From Oscillospiraceae bacterium (GTDB taxonomy: Bacteria; Bacillota; Clostridia; Oscillospirales; Ruminococcaceae), in assembly GCA_004557855.1 (NCBI GenBank), contig SFFJ01000021.1, positions 1-52,448 of the forward strand: DNA of 52,448 nucleotides. The letters are read 5' to 3'. The position numbers and the translations under genes were made by a program. Every line of letters begins with the position of its first letter. Position 1 is the stretch's first letter. This document shows positions 16,183 through 23,084 of this stretch, one piece after another. The notes under the pieces are model-generated. The model was not told where the DNA came from. It worked only from the letters and a program-made list of their open reading frames with translations, and did not search any database.

Positions 16183-17424
16183 TCAGTCGCGGCCCAGCTC
16201 CTTTGCGGTTATGGTGTGGCGGATGGGCTTCCATTCCACCTTCATAAAAAGCGCCGCAAAGCTGATGGGGATATAGGTGAACATAAACAGCGGGAAGGTA
16301 AGAACAGAAAACAGCTTGCGGGCAGGGGTGGCATCGATGTATTTCCATTCGGTGACGGTTGTGATGAGCCCGACGGTAAACAGCGTGAGGTACATCCCGA
16401 GAAATACCTTACCGAGAGACAACAGCGCCGGCAGCACCCCCAGCCCCGAGACGATACCCATCACCGCCAGAAGGATGCTGACAAACAGGCTGACCGAGGT
16501 AAGCACGATGGCGGGCATGATAGCCATGGCCATATCGTAGCAGCTCCAGCTGCCGCGGATGAGGCCCCGAATAAGGCCGGAGCCGTATTTGCCGAAAACC
16601 TGTAAATACCCGCGGGACCAGCGCAGCCGCTGACGGCAGGACTGGGCAAAATCGGTGGGCTGTTCATCGTAGGTCACGGCGTCCCGGCAAAAGGCGATGC
16701 GATGGCCGGCCAGGATATTCCCGATGGAAAATTCGATGTCCTCCACCAGCAGATGGAACGGCCAGCCGCCGCACTCATCCAGTATCTTCTGCGAAAAAAG
16801 GAACCCGGTGCCGGAAACGGCGCAGCTGCTGCCGATGGTCTCCCGGGCGCCGTTCAGGTAGCGGCTTTCCCGCAAAAACCACAGGGCATACCCGGCGCTG
16901 ATCCAGTTGCTGCCGTAATTTTTGCTGTTGCGGTAGCAGGTGATGATCTCATTGCCGGCAGAAAAGCTCTCGTTCATGCGGGTAAGGAAATCCGGGGCGA
17001 CGAGATTATCGGCATCAAAGACAAGGTAGGCATCGAACCCGTCGGGATAGTCCGAGCGGATATGCGCCAGCAGCGCTTCAAGGGCGTAGCCCTTCCCTAC
17101 CACCGTTTTATTCTCCCGGCAGTAAACAACAGCGCCCTTTTGCGCGGCGATCTCGGCGGTGCGGTCGGTGCAGTTATCAGCGATGACAAACACCGTCACC
17201 AGGGAAAGGTCGTAGTCCTGCCGGTGCAGGCTGTCCAGCAGGTCCCCGATGACTGTTTCCTCATTGCGGGCGGCCACCAGCACCGCAAGGCGGTGGGGCC
17301 GGGCGGCGGGAAGGTGCTTTTTCCTGCCCAGGAGGGCAATGGGGATATAGACAAACTGATAGGCATAGCAGACAAAAAACAGGATACCGATCACTTGATT
17401 GATGGTTTCCAGAGTAATTCTCAT
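16183..17424 (-). CDS. Membrane glycosyltransferase family 2, processive type
   Basis: A 413-residue inner-membrane glycosyltransferase. An N-terminal helix is followed by a GT-A domain with VAARNEE, the metal-binding DADN, VEDIE and the QRLRWSRG (QxxRW) motif found in processive beta-glycan synthases such as cellulose, hyaluronan and poly-N-acetylglucosamine synthases. Several C-terminal helices would form the export channel. The polymer cannot be identified: no deacetylase, c-di-GMP PilZ domain or accessory gene is next to it. ATG at 17424 has GGAGG with usual spacing. A near-perfect palindrome overlaps its probable promoter. Confidence 0.85.
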   Translation of the reverse strand: MRITLETINQVIGILFFVCYAYQFVYIPIALLGRKKHLPAARPHRLAVLVAARNEETVIGDLLDSLHRQDYDLSLVTVFVIADNCTDRTAEIAAQKGAVVYCRENKTVVGKGYALEALLAHIRSDYPDGFDAYLVFDADNLVAPDFLTRMNESFSAGNEIITCYRNSKNYGSNWISAGYALWFLRESRYLNGARETIGSSCAVSGTGFLFSQKILDECGGWPFHLLVEDIEFSIGNILAGHRIAFCRDAVTYDEQPTDFAQSCRQRLRWSRGYLQVFGKYGSGLIRGLIRGSWSCYDMAMAIMPAIVLTSVSLFVSILLAVMGIVSGLGVLPALLSLGKVFLGMYLTLFTVGLITTVTEWKYIDATPARKLFSVLTFPLFMFTYIPISFAALFMKVEWKPIRHTITAKELGRD

Positions 17425-17464
17425 AAACGTTCCTCCGTTCCGGGTCAAACCGTTTTATGGTACG

Positions 17465-17493
17465 GTTACAGTGTAACAATGAAAAGATTAAGA
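17465..17493 (-). promoter_or_regulatory. Probable glycosyltransferase promoter with palindrome over the -10
   Basis: A weak minus-strand pair, TTGTTT and TACACT, with 17-bp spacing. The -10 is contained in the palindrome GTTACA-C-TGTAAC (17465-17477), a plausible repressor site. Confidence 0.35.
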
Positions 17494-17563
17494 AACAATC
17501 ATCGGGCATATTAAGAATTATTTAAGGCCCGCCGCTTCTCTGTAAAAATTCTTCATTTTGCGG

Positions 17564-17592
17564 TTGCGGATTCTTTTCAAATCGAGTACAAT
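17564..17592 (+). promoter_or_regulatory. mgtE transcript promoter
   Basis: TTGCGG (17564-17569), 17-bp spacer, TACAAT (17587-17592). Transcription should start near 17599, directly at a GGGCGGG/CCCGCCC hairpin (17600-17622). Confidence 0.65.
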
Positions 17593-17649
17593 ACTAGATG
17601 GGCGGGGTTTATCTTCCCGCCCGAATTGACGAAAAAAGGAGGTTCCGAA

Positions 17650-17730
17650 ATGGACGCCGGTCCGTATCCCAGTTGCAATAGCTTTATACTCACGGGCACG
17701 GTGTCGGGCTATGGCACCCTGCCCGCATAA
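17650..17730 (+). CDS. 26-codon upstream ORF (leader peptide) before mgtE
   Basis: ATG at 17650 is preceded by an excellent AAAGGAGG ribosome site with 8-base spacing, and the frame ends in TAA at 17728-17730, whose last bases merge with the AGGAGG ribosome site of mgtE. The peptide begins MDAGPYPSC, with Asp and two Pro in the first seven residues, and ends GYGTLPA. The second half of the ORF contains an interrupted stem (GGGCA-c-GGTG with CACC-c-TGCCC, 17694-17724) ending 4 bases before the stop codon. A ribosome translating the ORF would melt that stem and terminate on the mgtE ribosome site, so it looks like a regulatory leader peptide. This is inference; no homologue is recognised. Confidence 0.6.
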   Translation: MDAGPYPSCNSFILTGTVSGYGTLPA

Positions 17731-17742
17731 GGAGGTGCGCCT

Positions 17743-19095
17743 ATGAGCCACGAAATTTTGGAACTTTTGGCGGAGAAAAAGTACTCCGCCGTCAAACAAC
17801 TGATTGCGCAAATGGAGGAAGCCGACCTTGCAAAGCTCTTTGAGGAGCTGGAAAGCGAGGAGGACACCGACCAGTTTAACCGGCTGTTCCGGCTACTGCC
17901 CAAGGAAACCGCCGCCGAGGTTTTCTCCTATATGGAACCCGAAATACAGGAAAAGATCGTCCGCGCGCTGACCGATACCGAGCTGCAGCACATACTGGAC
18001 GACCTTTTTATGGATGACTATGTGGACCTGGTAGAGGAAATGCCCGCCAATGTGGTAAAGCGGGTCATGCAGAACTCCACGCCGGAAAACCGCAAGCTCA
18101 TCAACCAGTACCTGAAATATCCCGAGGACTCCGCCGGAAGCCTGATGACCAATGAGTATGTCTACTTCCGCAGCGGGTTCACCGTCGCCAAGGCGTTCGA
18201 GATCATAAGAGAACACGGTGTGGATAAGGAAACCATCTACACCTGCTATGTGACCTCCCTCCGTAAGGAGCTGCTGGGTGTGGTAACGGTGCGGGAAATG
18301 CTGCTGGCTGCCCCCGATACCATCATCGATTCACTGATGGACACCAACCCCATCCACGTGCATACCCACGATGACCAGGAAGAAATCGCCAAGATGTTCA
18401 GCCGGTACGATATGCTGGCGATGCCGGTCGTGGACAGCGAGGGCCGGATCGTCGGTATCATCACCATCGATGACGCCGTAGACGTCATTCAGGATGAGAA
18501 CACCGAGGACTTTGAAAAGATGGCAGGTATGACCCCCAGTGATGATACCTACCTGCGTACCCCCGTTATCACGCTGGCAAAGCACCGTATTATCTGGCTG
18601 ATGGTGCTGATGCTCTCCGCCATGGTGACCGGCGCCATGCTGGAATACTATGAAGCTGCCTTTGTCAGCATTCCGCTGCTGGTCACCTTTATCCCGCAGA
18701 TCATGGATACCGGCGGAAACTGCGGCAGTCAGGCTTCTACCATGATCATCCGCGGTCTGGCGCTGGATGAGATCTCCCCCAAGGACTTTACCAAGGCGTG
18801 GTGGAAGGAGATAAGAGTAGCGCTGCTGTGTAGTATCGCGCTGTGCAGCGTAAACTTCATCCGTATCCTGATCCAGTACCATGACCCGCAGGTGGCGCTG
18901 GTGGTTTCCGGCACATTGATGCTCACCATCTGCATGGCGAAATCGCTGGGCTGTATCCTGCCCATTCTGGCAAAGATTTTGAAGCTGGACCCTGCCATTA
19001 TGGCATCGCCGCTCATCACGACCATCACCGATGCATTCTCCATTCTGGTCTACTTTAACTTTGCTCTTTGGTATCTTTCCGACCGACTGATATAA
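17743..19095 (+). CDS. mgtE: Magnesium transporter MgtE
   Basis: A 450-residue Mg2+ channel of full family length. The N-terminal acidic superhelical domain (about 1-130) is followed by tandem CBS domains (about 135-255, including MLAMPVVDSEGRIVGIITIDD), the plug helix and five membrane helices with the family motif PLLVTFIPQIMDTGGNCG near the pore entrance. The cytosolic domains close the channel when Mg2+ is plentiful. ATG at 17743 has AGGAGG. The gene is preceded by a leader with a 5' hairpin and a translated-looking 26-codon ORF, suggesting translational or attenuation control in addition to gating. No M-box riboswitch was recognised in the short leader. Confidence 0.95.
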   Translation: MSHEILELLAEKKYSAVKQLIAQMEEADLAKLFEELESEEDTDQFNRLFRLLPKETAAEVFSYMEPEIQEKIVRALTDTELQHILDDLFMDDYVDLVEEMPANVVKRVMQNSTPENRKLINQYLKYPEDSAGSLMTNEYVYFRSGFTVAKAFEIIREHGVDKETIYTCYVTSLRKELLGVVTVREMLLAAPDTIIDSLMDTNPIHVHTHDDQEEIAKMFSRYDMLAMPVVDSEGRIVGIITIDDAVDVIQDENTEDFEKMAGMTPSDDTYLRTPVITLAKHRIIWLMVLMLSAMVTGAMLEYYEAAFVSIPLLVTFIPQIMDTGGNCGSQASTMIIRGLALDEISPKDFTKAWWKEIRVALLCSIALCSVNFIRILIQYHDPQVALVVSGTLMLTICMAKSLGCILPILAKILKLDPAIMASPLITTITDAFSILVYFNFALWYLSDRLI

Positions 19096-19105
19096 CCGAA
19101 ACACG

Positions 19106-19137
19106 ACTGCCGTCCTATTCCAAGGGCGGCAGTTTTG
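19106..19137 (+). terminator. mgtE terminator
   Basis: ACTGCCG pairs with GGGCGGCAGT (stem 19106-19133), followed by TTTTG. Confidence 0.75.
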
Positions 19138-19156
19138 TAAACTTTTTATTAAATGG

Positions 19157-19185
19157 TTGCTTTACGAAAACGGTTATGTTATTCT
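19157..19185 (+). promoter_or_regulatory. Lipoprotein gene promoter
   Basis: TTGCTT (19157-19162), 17-bp spacer, TATTCT (19180-19185). Confidence 0.5.
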
Positions 19186-19222
19186 ATTGATGTAGAAAAA
19201 ATTCACAAAAAGGAGGATCCCC

Positions 19223-20278
19223 ATGAAAAGAATGACAAGACTGATTGCGCTGCTGTGTGCGCTGGTGCTGCTGGCGGCACTGGCCGGGTGCGGAAAGGAC
19301 CCCACCCCTACGCCAAATCCAACCCCCACGCCGGAATACGAAATGATCGCCGTGACGATGCCGGAGCGGCAGCCCGGTGAAGCTACGGAGAAAATCATTA
19401 AGGCGGTTAACAGCCTTTCCGGGGTGTGGGCGTTAAGCGAGAATCGCAACCTGTACCGGATGCAGCTTGAAAATAACGAGCCGGATATGAGCACGATGGA
19501 GGTGGCGTACCAGCACGTGCAGGATTTTTCGCTGGGCTCCTTTGGCGAGTATATCAATATTCTATACACGACCGGCAGACTGGAGCGGTACTGGACCGAC
19601 CATGACTACGGCGAACTGCCGGAGCCGCTGGAGGGCGTTGCGGAGATTTCCGGCTGTGCGGCGCTGATGCAGGACGGCACGGTGCAGTATCACTACGATG
19701 GTGCATGGCATTCTATTGAGGATATCAAAGCCGGAAAAATTGCCGAAGATAAAGGTCAGCGTGTACTGGTGCTGGACCAAAACAATACCCTGTGGGATTA
19801 CAGCATGGAGGACGGCAGCCGCATAGAAACGGCGCAGAAGGTTCTGGATTTCTGTTATTCCTCTGCCAATAAAATGTATTACACCAGCTGCATTTGGTAC
19901 ACCACGGCCGAAAAGGATACCCTTTACTGCCACAGCTATGATTGGTTTGACCCGACAACGCCGACCGACCCCAATATACCGCAGCCCAAAACCGAAGAAT
20001 ATCATATTTCCGGCGTGCCGGTCTATGCGGCCAATGGCTGTGTGCTGCTGCATCAGGAGGATGGCAGCTATCTGTTCTTTGCGCCCAACTATGGTGAAAA
20101 ACCGGCAGTATTCTCCCTGCCGATGAAGGGCGTTTATGCCGAAGCACGGATGTGGGACGGTTACTATCTGATCGCCTGCACCGACGGGCGACTGTATTAC
20201 CACCTGGATGAAAGCACCGACGAACGCAACCCCTACGATGGGGCGGAGTGGGTCTGGACGCTGGGCGTGCAGGACTAA
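19223..20278 (+). CDS. Secreted lipoprotein of unknown function
   Basis: A 351-residue exported lipoprotein. MKRMTR and a hydrophobic core lead to the lipobox LAALAGC with Cys23 as the lipidation site, followed by a PTPTPNPTPTP linker. The mature part has recurring short segments such as GVWALSENRNLYRM, VLDQNNTLWDYS and TDGRLYYH, which read like blades of an RCC1-type or other beta-propeller, so a surface recognition role is possible. No enzyme motif is present. ATG at 19223 has AGGAGG. It is monocistronic, with its own promoter and terminator. The family is not recognised. Confidence 0.85.
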   Translation: MKRMTRLIALLCALVLLAALAGCGKDPTPTPNPTPTPEYEMIAVTMPERQPGEATEKIIKAVNSLSGVWALSENRNLYRMQLENNEPDMSTMEVAYQHVQDFSLGSFGEYINILYTTGRLERYWTDHDYGELPEPLEGVAEISGCAALMQDGTVQYHYDGAWHSIEDIKAGKIAEDKGQRVLVLDQNNTLWDYSMEDGSRIETAQKVLDFCYSSANKMYYTSCIWYTTAEKDTLYCHSYDWFDPTTPTDPNIPQPKTEEYHISGVPVYAANGCVLLHQEDGSYLFFAPNYGEKPAVFSLPMKGVYAEARMWDGYYLIACTDGRLYYHLDESTDERNPYDGAEWVWTLGVQD

Positions 20279-20296
20279 ACAGCAGAATGAACGGGA

Positions 20297-20333
20297 AAGC
20301 TCCCCTGCCCTACTGCGGGCGGGGGAGCTTTTG
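20297..20333 (+). terminator. Terminator after the lipoprotein gene
   Basis: AAGCTCCCC pairs with GGGGGAGCTT around a loop that itself has a GCCC/GGGC pairing, followed by TTTT. Confidence 0.8.
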
Positions 20334-20350
20334 GGTTTGCAGAAACCGCA

Positions 20351-20446
20351 GGGCGGGAGGGCCGCAGGCCAAACCGTCCGAAGGACGGTATCAGCGAACG
20401 GAGTTCGCTGCGGCGGCGAAGCCGCCGGGCCTGCGGCCCTATGCCC
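20351..20446. repeat. Cloverleaf-like palindromic element
   Basis: A perfect 13-bp inverted repeat (20358-20370 with 20428-20440; AGGGCCGCAGGCC) encloses three consecutive perfect hairpins: CCGTCC-gaa-GGACGG (20374-20388), AGCGAAC-gga-GTTCGCT (20393-20409) and CGGCGGC-gaa-GCCGCCG (20411-20427). Linkers are only 0-4 bases and a weaker GGGC/GCCC pairing extends the base. The whole folds as a four-way junction. It encodes no protein and resembles a REP/MITE-type mobile palindrome, though no known family is recognised. Confidence 0.75.
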
Positions 20447-20450
20447 GGTC

Positions 20451-20951
20451 TCATGCGAATTTTTCGGTTTTCAGACGGGCAAATAGCTTATCCAGCGGGA
20501 TAAACAGCACCGCCACCATGATGGCATTGCCGATCCCGTGCATGACATCAAACGGGATGCCGGAAATAAACCATGACAGCGCCATATTCCAGCCGCCGAT
20601 GAAAAGATAGACCGGCGAGCAAAGCAGCCCGAACAGCATCCCGTACACCGTCGCAACGATGATCCACAGGGGATAACTGCCCCACCGTGCCAAAAGCCGC
20701 ACCACGGCATACAGGATGATCCAGATGTAGAGGTACATATAGACCCATACATTAAAGCCGTAAAGCAGAACCTGCACCGCCACAAATACATAGATGATCA
20801 GCGGCGTCATGCGGGGAAAGTGCAGCGTGTATAGGATCAGCAGCAGGGTGACCGGCTCAAAATTCGGGATAAAGGACATGGCCTGCTTGGCTGCGATGAG
20901 CAGGGCGGCAAGCAGCGCCGCTAGCACCAGTTCTCTGGTTTTCAGCTTCAT
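20451..20951 (-). CDS. ECF transporter S component under B12 riboswitch control
   Basis: A 166-residue integral membrane protein with about six hydrophobic helices. The N-terminal pattern RELVLAALLAALLIAAKQAM is typical of energy-coupling-factor S components, which bind a vitamin or metal and associate with a shared EcfA/A'/T module. No ecfA or ecfT is adjacent, so it would use a module encoded elsewhere. The start ATG at 20951 lies 9 bases after the DUF4430 stop codon and has no convincing ribosome site, implying translational coupling. Position behind a cobalamin riboswitch suggests cobalamin or a B12 precursor as ligand; this is inference from context. Confidence 0.8.
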   Translation of the reverse strand: MKLKTRELVLAALLAALLIAAKQAMSFIPNFEPVTLLLILYTLHFPRMTPLIIYVFVAVQVLLYGFNVWVYMYLYIWIILYAVVRLLARWGSYPLWIIVATVYGMLFGLLCSPVYLFIGGWNMALSWFISGIPFDVMHGIGNAIMVAVLFIPLDKLFARLKTEKFA

Positions 20952-20960
20952 GCGGCCGGC

Positions 20961-21359
20961 TTAATAGGTGGCAAGAATGATCTGGAACGAATCACCGTCG
21001 GCAATGGGGGCGGAATCAACGCCGACAGTAAGATCATCGCCGTTGCCGTCCTTAAAGTTCCACCACTGGCGCAGGCTTTCGTCAGCGGTAACACCGTCCA
21101 CGGTGGTAACAAAAAGGCCGTACTGGGATTCGGTGCCTTCAATGAGCTTTTCCTGCTCCAGGGCGCCGCGCAGGAATTCGGCATCGGTGTGGATGGTGAA
21201 CACCTTATCCTCCACGCCTTCCTGGATAACGGTGACGGTAATGGTCTTGCTGCCTTCGATCGGGACGGGCTTTTTGGAGCCTTCGATGAGGAGCAATGCC
21301 CCGGCAATGAGAAGCAGCACCACGGCAGCAATAATCAGGATCTTTTTGTTCTTTTGCAT
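20961..21359 (-). CDS. Membrane-anchored DUF4430 (transcobalamin-like) protein
   Basis: A 132-residue protein with a single N-terminal membrane anchor (about residues 8-25) and an exported domain carrying DUF4430 features: GLFVTTVDGV, a tryptophan pair in LRQWWNFKDGNGDD and the terminal GVDSAPIADGDSFQIIL. DUF4430 corresponds to the C-terminal domain of transcobalamin/intrinsic-factor-type cobalamin binders. Together with the upstream B12 riboswitch and downstream ECF S component, a surface corrinoid-capture role is likely. The start is ATG at 21359 with AGGAGG; the longer frame runs back into the riboswitch leader. Confidence 0.82.
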   Translation of the reverse strand: MQKNKKILIIAAVVLLLIAGALLLIEGSKKPVPIEGSKTITVTVIQEGVEDKVFTIHTDAEFLRGALEQEKLIEGTESQYGLFVTTVDGVTADESLRQWWNFKDGNGDDLTVGVDSAPIADGDSFQIILATY

Positions 21360-21399
21360 TTTCTTTTTCCTCCTTAAAATAGACAAGGGCTGCCCCTTT

Positions 21400-21480
21400 C
21401 GTGCAAAATGGGACAGCCAAACTGACCCGTCGGAGATATTCCCCTGCGGGTCTTTTGTGCGTTTGACCAATTCCTCGTGG
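21400..21480 (-). promoter_or_regulatory. Expression platform hairpins of the B12 riboswitch
   Basis: Downstream of the aptamer on the minus strand are two stems: GACCCG/CGGGTC (about 21424-21452) and GGCTGTCCC/GGGGCAGCC (with one G-U, about 21390-21420). The second precedes the DUF4430 ribosome site. There is no clean T-run, so control could be translational or by antitermination. Confidence 0.45.
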
Positions 21481-21489
21481 CTTGTTTTG

Positions 21490-21655
21490 CACCGCAGGCA
21501 GACCGGTCTTTCGGCTTCGGATCATCGCCTTGCCCCGTCTTCCCGGTTGCCCAGTGACATATATGGGGGTTGGCTCCCCGTTACGGCGACGAGATCGCTC
21601 GGGATTTGCACCCGATTCCCTGCTCCTTTTTGCGGGAGCGTCTGCCTGCACGAGA
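21490..21655 (-). ncRNA. Cobalamin riboswitch aptamer
   Basis: On the minus strand a perfect 10-bp P1 (GTGCAGGCAGAC region with GTCTGCCTGC, 21494-21503 and 21640-21649) closes a core with the conserved blocks GGGAATCGGGTGCAAATCCC, GCCGTAAC, TGTCACTGGG, GGGAAGACGGGG and GCGATGATCCGAAGCC. These match the order and spacing of the B12 box class. Its promoter is just upstream. When B12 is abundant it should reduce expression of the DUF4430 and S-component genes. Confidence 0.92.
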
Positions 21656-21672
21656 TTTAATTGTCGTCAGTT

Positions 21673-21701
21673 AGAATACCATATTCGGCCGGGTTCGTCA
21701 A
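21673..21701 (-). promoter_or_regulatory. Promoter of the B12-riboswitch transcript
   Basis: Minus-strand TTGACG (21696-21701), 17-bp spacer, TATTCT (21673-21678). The -35 hexamer includes the TGA stop codon of idi. Confidence 0.7.
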
Positions 21702-22225
21702 GGTTTTGCAAGCTGCCGCAGCACCATGGGGGCGGCGGTGAGGAACCACGGTGCAAACCGTTCCGGGGTCTCCCGCAGCTCCTGCTCCAGCGCCGCCGGG
21801 CTCACCCACCGCAGTGCGGCGATCTCACCGGGGTCGGGGGTAAAGGGGCCGTTATGATGCCCCAGCAGCACATGGTCGTACTCATATTCGTACAGGCGGT
21901 CGGCAAAGCGGTGAAGATAGACAAAGCTGCCGATCTCCCGCAGCGGGCAGGTCACCCCCAGCTCCTCCGTCATACGGGCCTCCGCCGAGGGAACCGTTTG
22001 CTCCCCCGTGCGGGGATGGGAGCAGCAGGCATTGGCCCACAGGCCGCCGGAATGGTACTTCCCCGCCGCGCGTTTTTGCAGCAGCAGCTCCCCGTTATCA
22101 TTGATGAGGAATACCGAGAAGGCCCGGTGCAGCAGCGGTGCGGCATGGGCTTCGGCCTTCCCCGCCGTGCCGATGGGACGGTCATAGCAATCGACCAGAA
22201 TAAGGTCGTTCAGGCGCTCGGTCAT
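21698..22225 (-). CDS. idi: Type 1 isopentenyl-diphosphate delta-isomerase
   Basis: A 175-residue Nudix-fold IPP isomerase, interconverting IPP and DMAPP. Visible hallmarks are the N-terminal LVDCYDRPIGTAGKAEAH, the cysteine/histidine metal and catalytic motif ANACCSHPRTGE, the Nudix-like EARMTEELG and EYEYDHVLLG. It complements the MEP cluster near 40-44 kb, which makes a fixed IPP/DMAPP ratio via IspH. ATG at 22225 has a GGGGG ribosome site; the longer frame would start in the udp terminator. No terminator was found between its stop and the B12 promoter. Confidence 0.93.
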   Translation of the reverse strand: MTERLNDLILVDCYDRPIGTAGKAEAHAAPLLHRAFSVFLINDNGELLLQKRAAGKYHSGGLWANACCSHPRTGEQTVPSAEARMTEELGVTCPLREIGSFVYLHRFADRLYEYEYDHVLLGHHNGPFTPDPGEIAALRWVSPAALEQELRETPERFAPWFLTAAPMVLRQLAKP

Positions 22226-22242
22226 TCGTATTGCCCCCTTCC

Positions 22243-22273
22243 AAAGGAAAAGAGCCGCAGAAGCTACGGCTCT
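22243..22273 (-). terminator. Terminator after udp
   Basis: GAGCCG/CGGCTC (22252-22257 and 22267-22272) followed on the minus strand by TTTTCCTTT. Confidence 0.75.
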
Positions 22274-22282
22274 CATGTTCCG

Positions 22283-23056
22283 TTACTTGCGCTCGGCAGC
22301 TTCTCTGTCCTGCTCGATGAGCAGACGAACCGCTTCCACGGCGGCCTGGCAGGCCAGCGCCGTATCATGCTGCTCGGGGTCGGGCAGACCCAGCTTCTTG
22401 CGCTCCTGGTTCCAGCAGACATTTAGGATGCAGCCGGCACGGGCTTCCTCCAATGTGGCGCAGACCACATACAATGCCGCCGACTCCATCTCGCTGGAGA
22501 GGGTGCCGCCCTTTTTCCAGCATTCCCACTTATACTCCAGCATGGGGCCTACCGGCAGGCGCTCCGGCTCGTGCTGCCCGTAGAAGGCATCCTTACACTG
22601 GACGGTACCGACATGCCAGCGGGCACCGAGGTTCTTGGCGGCCTGAATGAGGGCGCAGGTAACATCGTGGTCGGCAACGGCCGGGAATTCGATGGGCATA
22701 TATTCACGGGTGGTGCCCTCCATGCGGATGGCGCTGTTGGCGATAACCAGATCGCCGCCCATGACCTTGAGATTGATGCCGCCGGTGGTGCCGATACGGA
22801 TAAAGGTACGAACACCGGTCTTGTAGCATTCCTCCACGCCAATGGCGGTAGAGGGGCCGCCCATACCGGTGGACATGACCATGACCGTCTCGCCGTCCAC
22901 CTTGCCCAGCCATGTGGTGTACTCACGGTGCTGGCAGTAGAAATGCGGCTCATCCAAAAACTGCGCGATCTTTTCTACCCGGCCGGGATCACCCGGCAAA
23001 ATAACATATTTGGCGCCGTGGGTGTCATCAAAGCCTACATGATACATTTTCTCCAT
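22283..23056 (-). CDS. udp: Uridine phosphorylase family protein
   Basis: A 257-residue nucleoside phosphorylase, class I. ILPGDPGRVEKIA, CQHREYTTW, STGMGGPSTAI, FIRIGTTGG and SSEMESAAL align by eye with the uridine phosphorylase pattern (phosphate-binding Arg, ribose-binding Met-Glu). It would split uridine or deoxyuridine to uracil and pentose-1-phosphate. Substrate specificity between uridine and other nucleosides is not certain. GGAGGAG precedes ATG 23056. It follows pncB by 28 bp without a terminator, so both salvage genes probably share a transcript. Confidence 0.9.
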   Translation of the reverse strand: MEKMYHVGFDDTHGAKYVILPGDPGRVEKIAQFLDEPHFYCQHREYTTWLGKVDGETVMVMSTGMGGPSTAIGVEECYKTGVRTFIRIGTTGGINLKVMGGDLVIANSAIRMEGTTREYMPIEFPAVADHDVTCALIQAAKNLGARWHVGTVQCKDAFYGQHEPERLPVGPMLEYKWECWKKGGTLSSEMESAALYVVCATLEEARAGCILNVCWNQERKKLGLPDPEQHDTALACQAAVEAVRLLIEQDREAAERK

Positions 23057-23084
23057 GTGATATCTCCTCCCTTTTGGGTTAATA

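Noticed and set aside
17565..17742. M-box or other known Mg2+ riboswitch before mgtE
   Set aside because: The leader is about 140 nt, is largely occupied by a small ORF, and shows none of the M-box conserved blocks I know.
20335..20460. CRISPR array
   Set aside because: The repeats are inverted hairpins with different sequences, not regularly spaced direct repeats.
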